From: Nitrospiraceae bacterium
GTDB lineage: Bacteria; Nitrospirota; Nitrospiria; Nitrospirales; Nitrospiraceae
Assembly (NCBI GenBank): GCA_014534095.1
Contig: JACVSD010000009.1
Span: 1-30,844, forward strand
Direction of reading: 5' to 3'
Length of the DNA: 30,844 nucleotides
In this document: piece after piece, positions 25,012 to 30,844 of the stretch
Position numbering within the stretch: the stretch's first letter is position 1
Layout of the letters: every line of letters begins with the position of its first letter
Made by a program: the position numbers and the translations under genes
The notes under the pieces: generated by a model
Database searches by the model: none
What the model saw: only the letters and a program-made list of their open reading frames with translations
What the model was told of the DNA's origin: nothing

Positions 25012-25524
25012 ATGAAAATCACGCCACTCGATATTCAGCAGATGGTGTTCAGGGTCAAGCTTCGAGGGTATGATCGTGATGAGGTCAATCACTTTCTCGA
25101 AGAAGTGGCGCAAACCGTGGAGTCTCTGAACCGCGACAACGCGACGCTCCGTGAACGGTTGGGACTTATGGAACAGCAGGTATCAGAATTGAAGCGGACA
25201 GAGTCGGCTCTTTCGAATACGCTGGTGGCGGCGCAGTCGCTAGCCGACGATGTAAAGCGAGGCGCTCAGAGAGAGGCCGAGTTGATCGTCAAGGAAGCGG
25301 AACTCAAGGCCGGAGAGCTGATCCGCGAAGCCCGCATTGAGCTGGGTGAAACACAACGCGACCTGTCTCAGTTGCACAAACAACGCCTTCTCATGGTTGA
25401 GCGAATGCGCGCCACCTTGCATACGTTCGAGCGAATGCTGGACGTGGAAACCAGTGAGGCATATGAGGAGAGCCGACCGGCATCAGAAGAAAAGCTGGAA
25501 GATGAGTCGAGCCCTGCCCGCTGA
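25012..25524 (+). CDS. divIVA: DivIVA-domain coiled-coil protein
   Basis: DivIVA proteins bind negatively curved membrane and recruit partners to poles or septa. The 170-residue protein begins MKITPLDIQQMVFRVKLRGY, the family's membrane-binding crossed-loop segment with the key Phe and basic residues, followed by DRDEVNHFLEEV and long coiled coil (about 30-145), ending in an acidic tail (SEEKLEDESSPAR). ATG 25012 has a GGGGGA about 4 nt upstream; ATG 25000 is also in frame and would add MGDA. DivIVA next to yggT is classical in Firmicutes and also found in some diderm lineages. Confidence 0.92.
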   Translation: MKITPLDIQQMVFRVKLRGYDRDEVNHFLEEVAQTVESLNRDNATLRERLGLMEQQVSELKRTESALSNTLVAAQSLADDVKRGAQREAELIVKEAELKAGELIREARIELGETQRDLSQLHKQRLLMVERMRATLHTFERMLDVETSEAYEESRPASEEKLEDESSPAR

Positions 25525-25603
25525 GCCAGGCTGGTGTTCTTTGTACACCCGCCGGGTTCCCTGTAAGTGACCTTAAGCAGCGCACCTCGGTGCTGTCTCC
25601 ATC

Positions 25604-26734
25604 ATGCACGTTTCTCCATCCATCCGCACGGCGCTCCAATCAGCCGTCGACCATGGGGTTTTTCCCGGCGCCGTCCTGGCGATTCGCCGAGGGGGAGAAC
25701 TCCCGTCGCTGATCTGCGCCGGCCGCCTCTCGCAGGACCCGATGGACGAGGCGGTGTCGGAATCGACCCTGTACGACCTCGCTTCCTTGACCAAACCCCT
25801 GGCCACCGCGACCTCTCTCGCGCTCTTATTGCAGGAGGGCCGTTGTCAGATCGATGAACGGCTCGATCGGATCCTGCCCGAATTGGCACAGGCGCCGATT
25901 GGCTCGAGCACGTTACGAGACTTGCTCAGGCACAGTTCCGGTTTCCCAGGATGGCGACCCTTCTATGAGCAGCTCAGTCCGCACGGAGCACTCCCTTCTT
26001 CACACGAAGAACGACAACATGCCAGCCGTTGCTTACTGGACCTACTTCGTCGAGAACCACTCATCCATCGAAGCGGAGCAAAAAGTCTCTACAGTGACCT
26101 TGGCTTCATGCTCCTGGGATTCATCATAGAGCGGTTGAGCCGCATGACGTTAGACCGGTTCGTGGCCGACCGCATCGCTGTACCTTTGTCGGCTGGTGCT
26201 CTCTTTTTCCTACCGACTCAGGAAGGTCGTGATTCAGAGAGAAAAGGCCTCACGGAGTTCATCGCGCCAACCGAGCTTGATGGATGGAGGCGGCGCCTCT
26301 TGCGGGGAGAGGTGCACGATGAAAACGCCGCTGTAGCGGGAGGCGTCGCCGGACATGCAGGACTGTTTGGGACGGCCGAATCCGTACTGTCTGTGACGGG
26401 AAGCTGGCTGAGGGCCCATCGCGCGCAGCCGTCATTTCTGGATCCAGACGTTGTGAAGGAATTTACCCGACGCCAAAAGGAGGTCCCGGGATCTAGCTGG
26501 GCGCTCGGATGGGATACGCCCTCAGCACCGTCCTCGTCCGGACATCATTTTTCTTCCCGGTCCTTCGGGCATCTCGGGTATACCGGAACGTCAGTGTGGA
26601 TTGATCCGGTCGCTGAGCTCGAAGTGGTGCTCCTGTCGAATCGGGTCCATCCGACTAGAACAAACGACGCGATTCGCGGGTTTCGCCCGGCGATTCATGA
26701 TTTGATTTATGAGGAAGTGGTCGGGGCTCCATAG
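25604..26734 (+). CDS. Class C beta-lactamase-fold serine hydrolase, no signal peptide
   Basis: The 376-residue protein has the serine hydrolase triad of motifs: SLTK (Ser61 nucleophile, Lys64), YSD (163-165) in the place of YxN, and HLG (323-325) in the place of KTG. The segment VHDENAAVAGGVAGHAGLF (238-256) is typical of a subgroup that, from memory, also occurs fused to NagZ-like GH3 domains in Bacteroidota. There is no signal peptide or membrane segment at the N-terminus, so it should be cytoplasmic. Likely activity is esterase, D-amino acid amidase or muropeptide hydrolase; resistance to beta-lactams is less likely. ATG 25604 has no clear Shine-Dalgarno. The last 28 bp overlap the 3' end of the convergent gene. 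Confidence 0.85.
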   Translation: MHVSPSIRTALQSAVDHGVFPGAVLAIRRGGELPSLICAGRLSQDPMDEAVSESTLYDLASLTKPLATATSLALLLQEGRCQIDERLDRILPELAQAPIGSSTLRDLLRHSSGFPGWRPFYEQLSPHGALPSSHEERQHASRCLLDLLRREPLIHRSGAKSLYSDLGFMLLGFIIERLSRMTLDRFVADRIAVPLSAGALFFLPTQEGRDSERKGLTEFIAPTELDGWRRRLLRGEVHDENAAVAGGVAGHAGLFGTAESVLSVTGSWLRAHRAQPSFLDPDVVKEFTRRQKEVPGSSWALGWDTPSAPSSSGHHFSSRSFGHLGYTGTSVWIDPVAELEVVLLSNRVHPTRTNDAIRGFRPAIHDLIYEEVVGAP

Positions 26735-27048
26735 GCAGGGTCTGGATAGTCGATCCACGTTTCCTTCTCGGCCAGATAACGAGTTCCTTTGAAATTTGCT
26801 CTCGAACGCAGTCGACGGAATCCGAACCCGTGAAGTTTGTCCACGAGTTCAGTGACGGCGGCCGCAATCGTCGAATGTGATCCGCCCTCTACCGTGAACG
26901 CTTCATACATCATTTTGGCGGCGTAGCCGGAAGCCGTTCGATTCACGAGAATGGCGCGGCTAAAATAGCGGTCGCTCGGATCCACGCCTTCCAACTGGTG
27001 CTTCTCGACCAGCCCTTCTTTTCTAAACATCAGCGGTAATGTGCTCAT
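26707..27048 (-). CDS. Small conserved-looking protein of unknown function
   Basis: I do not recognise the 113-residue product. It is soluble, with no signal or membrane segment, a mixed alpha/beta look and a basic middle (GFGFRRLRSRANFKGTRY). The gene is credible because GGGAGG (27058-27053 on the - strand) lies 4 nt before ATG 27048 and a TATAAT-containing promoter lies just upstream. It converges on and overlaps the hydrolase gene by 28 bp and diverges from pgsA. The sequence YLAEKETWIDYPDPAYG near the end is unusual and would make a good search query. Confidence 0.75.
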   Translation of the reverse strand: MSTLPLMFRKEGLVEKHQLEGVDPSDRYFSRAILVNRTASGYAAKMMYEAFTVEGGSHSTIAAAVTELVDKLHGFGFRRLRSRANFKGTRYLAEKETWIDYPDPAYGAPTTSS

Positions 27049-27085
27049 TCAACCTCCCGATGGGTAGGATGTCCAGACCACGGGA

Positions 27086-27114
27086 ATTATAGGGCCAGCC
27101 CGCCACGACTGCAA
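27086..27114 (-). promoter_or_regulatory. Promoter for the small unknown gene
   Basis: On the - strand a perfect TATAAT (27091-27086) lies 17 bp from TTGCAG (27114-27109). RNA would start near 27079, about 30 nt before the start codon. Confidence 0.55.
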
Positions 27115-27119
27115 CCGCG

Positions 27120-27148
27120 TTGACAAGGTACCACCCTCTTACTAAGAT
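27120..27148 (+). promoter_or_regulatory. Promoter for pgsA, back to back with the divergent promoter
   Basis: TTGACA (27120-27125) and TAAGAT (27143-27148) are separated by 17 bp. The -35 box lies only 5 bp from the -35 of the divergent promoter, so the two may compete or share regulation. Confidence 0.65.
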
Positions 27149-27191
27149 GCTCCCCCTCGTTCCCCGGAGGCCCGTGTTGTAAGTCCTATCG

Positions 27192-27734
27192 ATGAACATA
27201 CCCAATAGCTTGACGATCCTCCGTATCCTGCTCATCCCGGTGTACATCGGGTGTATGACATATGGACAGTTCGGGTTTGCGTTATTGGCTTTGCTGCTCG
27301 CCGGTGTGACGGATGCCATTGACGGACCCATAGCCAGAAGGTTCAACCAACGGACCAAACTAGGTACGTTTCTCGATCCACTCGCCGATAAACTGTTGCT
27401 CACATCCGGGTTCATTTCTCTCTCCATCCTCCACCTGGTACCTTCCTGGCTGGCCATCCTGGTCGTGAGTCGCGACATCATTCTCTTATTGGGCACTGCT
27501 GTGGCGCATTTGACGAATTCTCCGATCGATATTACGCCCACCTTTCTCGGCAAAGGTACGACCCTCCTGCAGTTGACCTATGTCCTCCTCGTTGTCTTGA
27601 TGACATGGAAAGGGCAGGGAGTGGCACCTCTTACTCCGCTCTTATCGATCATGGTGACGTTTACGGTCGCGTCAGGGTTGCACTATCTTTATCGAGGATA
27701 TCGCTATACCAATGCAGCTCCGCCACTGACGTAG
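27192..27734 (+). CDS. pgsA: CDP-diacylglycerol--glycerol-3-phosphate phosphatidyltransferase (PgsA)
   Basis: PgsA makes phosphatidylglycerophosphate, the precursor of phosphatidylglycerol and cardiolipin. The 180-residue membrane protein begins MNIPNSLTILRILLIPVYIG and carries the complete CDP-alcohol phosphotransferase motif, with Asp and Asp-Gly in DAIDGPIARR, Gly eight residues after the Arg of the AR pair, then Asp in FLDPLADK. About five hydrophobic segments follow. ATG 27192 fits the family start although the best Shine-Dalgarno-like GGAGG (27166-27170) is 21 nt away. It has its own near-consensus promoter. Related CDP-alcohol transferases with other head groups are possible but the sequence best fits PgsA. 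Confidence 0.92.
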   Translation: MNIPNSLTILRILLIPVYIGCMTYGQFGFALLALLLAGVTDAIDGPIARRFNQRTKLGTFLDPLADKLLLTSGFISLSILHLVPSWLAILVVSRDIILLLGTAVAHLTNSPIDITPTFLGKGTTLLQLTYVLLVVLMTWKGQGVAPLTPLLSIMVTFTVASGLHYLYRGYRYTNAAPPLT

Positions 27735-27792
27735 CTTCGTTTCCGGCCACTCGCCCATCGGGCACTGCTGGCGATCAGATTCTGTAATTGCT

Positions 27793-27821
27793 TTGACAGG
27801 TTTTGCGCCCCCCCGTAGACT
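27793..27821 (+). promoter_or_regulatory. Promoter of pilC with a C7 tract in the spacer
   Basis: TTGACA (27793-27798) and TAGACT (27816-27821) are 17 bp apart. The spacer holds a run of seven C (27808-27814), so gain or loss of one C would move the spacing off the optimum. Predicted leader is about 58 nt. Confidence 0.6.
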
Positions 27822-27885
27822 CCCCTTGGTAAACGTGCTGCAACCTTTCCCGGGCGTCAGTGAGCCACCACAGGGCGAGCGATCT

Positions 27886-29100
27886 ATGGCTACCTTCACG
27901 TATGTCGGGCGAAGCAAATCCGGAACGGTGAAAAAGGGCGAACTCGTCGCCAAGAGCCGCGAGGAAGCGGTTGATCAGCTTCGCAAGCAAAGCGTAGTGG
28001 TCACCAGTCTCGAAGAAAAGTCCGCGAAGGAAGGATTCAAGCTTAGTTTTGGGTCGGGTTTGAGTGATAAGGACTTGGTGGTATTTACACGTCAGTTTGG
28101 AACCATGATCAATGCGGGACTGCCGCTCATTCAGTGCCTCGAAATTCTATCGACTCAATCTGAGAATGCTGCACTGCGCAAAGCGATCGGCGAAGTGAAG
28201 GTCCAGGTGGAAGGCGGATCAACGTTTTCCGATGCACTCAGGCGCCAGCCCAAGATTTTTGATGATCTCTATATCAATATGGTGCATGCGGGAGAGGTCG
28301 GAGGGCTGCTGGACACCATTCTTAATCGACTTTCCAAGCATATTGAAAAGGCCATGAAGCTGAAGGCCCAGATCAAGAGTGCCATGGTGTACCCAGCGGC
28401 GATTTGCGGCATCGCAGTGATTGTCATCACGGTCTTAATGATCTGGGTAATCCCAGTTTTTGAAAAAATGTTTAAGGAAATGTCCAACGGAAAGATGGCC
28501 TTACCAGGTCCCACACAGTTGGTCATCAATATGAGCAACTTTGTGCAGGCCAACTGGTACTTCATCCTAGGAGCAGTGGTTGCGTCAGTTCTTGGCGTCA
28601 AGAGATACTATGCGACGCAACAAGGGAGGCTTGCCATTGATAAGATGGTGCTGAAGCTTCCTGTTTTCGGCGACCTCATTAGGAAAGCCTCGGTCGCCAA
28701 ATTTACGCGAACGTTGGGTACTTTGCTTTCAAGTGGCGTACCGCTCCTCGAGGCGCTCACCATTTGTGCCAAAACATCCGGAAATAAGGTGGTCGAGGGC
28801 GCGCTCCTGGACGCGAGAGTCAGTATCAGCGGGGGCAAGACTATCTCAGAGCCACTGACGAAAAGTGGGACCTTCCCCAAGATGGTTACCCACATGATAG
28901 CGGTCGGCGAGTCGACCGGAGCTTTGGACAACATGTTGGGGAAGATCGCCGATTTTTACGAGGACGAGGTGGATCAGGCTGTTACGTCCCTCACCGCATT
29001 ATTGGAACCCATGATGATGGTTTTTTTAGGCGTTACCATCGGCTTCATCGTCATCGCTATGTATCTTCCGATTTTTTCCATGGCCTCCGCCATCGGATAG
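27886..29100 (+). CDS. pilC: Type IV pilus inner-membrane platform protein PilC
   Basis: PilC (type II secretion F family) is the inner-membrane platform that couples the PilB/PilT ATPases to pilin assembly. The 404-residue protein has the N-terminal TFTYVGRSKSGTVKKGEL module, two GspF domains beginning near VVFTRQFGTMINAGLPLIQ and FTRTLGTLLSSGVPLLEAL, and three membrane segments (about 170-195, 220-240, 375-398). The paired HAGEVGGLLDTIL and AVGESTGALDNML motifs are diagnostic. ATG 27886 is chosen because MATFTY is the family start; a TTG 93 bp upstream is part of the promoter. The gene stands apart from pilB and pilT and has its own promoter. Confidence 0.95.
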   Translation: MATFTYVGRSKSGTVKKGELVAKSREEAVDQLRKQSVVVTSLEEKSAKEGFKLSFGSGLSDKDLVVFTRQFGTMINAGLPLIQCLEILSTQSENAALRKAIGEVKVQVEGGSTFSDALRRQPKIFDDLYINMVHAGEVGGLLDTILNRLSKHIEKAMKLKAQIKSAMVYPAAICGIAVIVITVLMIWVIPVFEKMFKEMSNGKMALPGPTQLVINMSNFVQANWYFILGAVVASVLGVKRYYATQQGRLAIDKMVLKLPVFGDLIRKASVAKFTRTLGTLLSSGVPLLEALTICAKTSGNKVVEGALLDARVSISGGKTISEPLTKSGTFPKMVTHMIAVGESTGALDNMLGKIADFYEDEVDQAVTSLTALLEPMMMVFLGVTIGFIVIAMYLPIFSMASAIG

Positions 29101-29183
29101 ACAGACTGCTAGTGGCTCCGACAGACTCGCCGTCTCTCAATTAGTACTGCCAAATCCAGTGATCGTTTCAGTAGAGCAGACCT

Positions 29184-30844
29184 ATGGGTGAGGTGAAATG
29201 TAGGATCCAGTGGTTGATGGGTTTGCGGGTCGTTCTCGTTACATTGCTGCTCGGCCTCTCGCTTACATTTCAGGTCACAAAAGGGGAGCCGGCTGGAACG
29301 TTCTATGCGCTGATCATCGTTACCTATGCGATTACCATCCCCTACGCCCTGGTCCTGCGCCAGTTGACGTCTCCCGCAGCCTTGCTCCGCTTTGCATGGC
29401 TTCAAATTAGTGTGGATTTCCTCTTGGAGACGGTTCTGGTGGCGAGAACCGGAGGCATCGACAGCCCGTTTGTCGTTTTGTATGTCATTACGGTGACCGT
29501 CGCCAGTTTGGTCTCTCGCCGACGCGCCAGTCTCCTCGCCGCAGGCTTGTCCATCATATTGTTCGGCACCTTGACCAACATGCAACTGTACGGACTGGTG
29601 GAAACATGGGGGTGGCTAGCTCGCCCGCGCTTGAGTGCTCCTGAGGTCCTGCAAATGTTTGGCGTCTACAGTCTCGCTATTTTGGTGGTTGGTTTTCTCA
29701 GCGGGGCGCTGGCTGATCAGCTACATTTTGCGGACCAGTCCCTCCGCGAGAAAGAGCAAGGGTTGAGTCGTCTCCAGGCGTTCCACGAAAACATCGTACA
29801 AAGCATCAGCAGCGGCGTCTTTACGACGGACCAGCGTGGGCACGTTACCTCATGGAATCCCGCAGCACTGGAAGCAACCGGTTATAGCCTCAGTGAGGTC
29901 CAGGGGCGACATTGGGCGGAGGTGTTCAACTGGCATCCCACCCAGCCCTCGGATGAACGCGCGGTGGAAAATGCAAACATGCGGTTTGAGGTGGAGTGCA
30001 AGCGAGCCGATGGCAATCGCCTCATCTTGGGCATGACTCTCTCTCCCTTACATGAACAGGGACGGGAGACCGGATTGGTCGGCGTCTTCAAAGATCTCAC
30101 CCAGATCAGAGAACTGGAAGAAGAGATGAAGCGGAAAGAGTGGCTTGCCGGTCTCGGAGAAATGTCGGCTGGCATGGCGCACGAAATTCGCAATCCTCTC
30201 GGCGCGCTGGCCGGAGCCATGCAGATGCTTCGGAAAGATCTGGACGGAGATGAGACAAGCCAGCGTCTCATGGACATTGCGGTGCGGGAGGCCACAAGGC
30301 TCGACAATATCATCACCGAATTTCTTCAGTACGCTAGGCCCCCGGCGCTCAATCTGGCCGAGTACGATTTAAATAAAGTCCTTGCTGAGACTCTAGATCT
30401 CGTAGAACATGAGGCCAGGTCGCGCTCTAATATCACGATCGTGACGACGCTGGCGGACGGGCCGCTTCGCGGCCAGGTCGACCCCGACCAGATGAAACAG
30501 GTGTTTTGGAATCTGGCGACCAACGCCTTTGACGCGATGCCCATGGGTGGTCGATTGACCATCACGACCCGTTGCCGGAAGATCGATGCGGGCGGACGAA
30601 AGGCAGACGTTGTCGAAACGGCTTTTCACGATACCGGAGAAGGGATCTCCAAGGAGAATCTGGAGAAGATCTTCCTCCCGTTCTTCACCACCAAGAAACG
30701 AGGTTCAGGGCTGGGGCTCGCGGCGGTGCATCGCATCGTTGACCTGCACGGCGGATGGATCAAGGTGGATAGTCGGGAAGGCCATGGGTCACGGTTCATT
30801 GTGTGTCTGCCGAGTTCGGCGGAAACCGGCGTGCGGCTGTGGCA
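29184..30844 (+). CDS. pilS: PilS-like membrane sensor histidine kinase, 3'-partial
   Basis: Translating from ATG 29184 gives 553 residues without a stop before the window ends. About six membrane segments fill residues 12-175, followed by a linker helix, a PAS domain (about 200-305), HisKA with the H-box AGMAHEIRNPLGALAG (phosphoacceptor His333), and HATPase_c with NLATNAFDAM (N-box), DTGEGI (483-488), the FLPFFTTK loop and GSGLGLAAV. The domain order and WLMGLRVVLVTLLLG start match PilS, the partner of the NtrC-like regulator PilR that drives sigma-54 transcription of pilin genes. Adjacency to pilC supports this, and pilR is expected just past the edge. A general NtrB-type kinase remains possible. 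Confidence 0.88.
   Translation, partial: MGEVKCRIQWLMGLRVVLVTLLLGLSLTFQVTKGEPAGTFYALIIVTYAITIPYALVLRQLTSPAALLRFAWLQISVDFLLETVLVARTGGIDSPFVVLYVITVTVASLVSRRRASLLAAGLSIILFGTLTNMQLYGLVETWGWLARPRLSAPEVLQMFGVYSLAILVVGFLSGALADQLHFADQSLREKEQGLSRLQAFHENIVQSISSGVFTTDQRGHVTSWNPAALEATGYSLSEVQGRHWAEVFNWHPTQPSDERAVENANMRFEVECKRADGNRLILGMTLSPLHEQGRETGLVGVFKDLTQIRELEEEMKRKEWLAGLGEMSAGMAHEIRNPLGALAGAMQMLRKDLDGDETSQRLMDIAVREATRLDNIITEFLQYARPPALNLAEYDLNKVLAETLDLVEHEARSRSNITIVTTLADGPLRGQVDPDQMKQVFWNLATNAFDAMPMGGRLTITTRCRKIDAGGRKADVVETAFHDTGEGISKENLEKIFLPFFTTKKRGSGLGLAAVHRIVDLHGGWIKVDSREGHGSRFIVCLPSSAETGVRLW

Noticed and set aside
25582..25593. GCACCTCGGTGC hairpin after divIVA as a terminator
   Set aside because: Five-base-pair stem at most with a two-base loop and no T-run.
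27753..27763. GCCC-ATC-GGGC after pgsA as a terminator
   Set aside because: Four-base-pair stem, no T-run.
1..30844. CRISPR arrays, insertion sequences, tRNA or rRNA genes
   Set aside because: I saw no regularly spaced repeats, transposase motifs, or tRNA-like sequence anywhere in the window; gaps between genes are all under about 240 bp.

Overview
The window reads as a chromosomal segment of a diderm, meso-diaminopimelate-type bacterium. From gene order and the general look of the proteins (MraY, MurC, FtsZ, the ylm-like genes after ftsZ, PilC/PilS) I judge it most likely a Nitrospira or close relative in the Nitrospirota. That assignment is from memory of the lineage, not from a search. 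The DNA looks GC-rich, coding is dense, and most genes lie on the + strand.

Layout. 1-4321: a CstA-type carbon-starvation/peptide-pyruvate transporter (5' end outside the window), a YajQ-family protein, a seven-repeat BNR/Ycf48-like lipoprotein and, convergent with it, an unrecognised secreted protein with a repetitive C-terminal tail. 4322-4557: a divergent regulatory gap with a near-consensus sigma-70 promoter and three 10-bp-spaced AGTGG repeats that look like MraZ boxes, although no mraZ is present here. 4558-22277: a complete, tightly packed division and cell wall (dcw) cluster in the order rsmH-ftsL-ftsI-murE-murF-mraY-murD-ftsW-murG-murC-murB-ddl-ftsQ-ftsA-ftsZ, with many ATGA/TGATG overlaps. 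22320-25524: pgeF-yggS-proC-yggT-divIVA, which resembles the Firmicutes ylm cluster downstream of ftsZ but has proC where sepF would be. 25604-27048: a cytoplasmic-looking class C beta-lactamase-fold hydrolase, overlapped at its 3' end by a small unknown gene on the - strand. 27120-29100: pgsA and pilC, each with its own strong promoter. 29184-end: a PilS-like sensor kinase cut off by the window edge.

How the genes work together. MurC/D/E/F and MurB build UDP-MurNAc-pentapeptide, using D-Ala-D-Ala from Ddl. MraY and MurG make lipid I and lipid II. FtsW and FtsI polymerise and cross-link septal glycan under the FtsQ/FtsL and FtsA/FtsZ divisome. PgeF edits muropeptide precursors, and DivIVA and YggT probably link membrane geometry to growth. 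The pil genes belong to type IV pilus assembly and its regulation.

No wholly new multigene system is evident. The points most worth following up are the orphan MraZ-box-like operator, the C7 tract inside the pilC promoter spacer, the duplicated FtsZ C-terminal peptide, two copies of one palindrome in intergenic gaps, the heptad-repeat/small-ORF gap between murB and ddl, and the hybrid ylm-like cluster.
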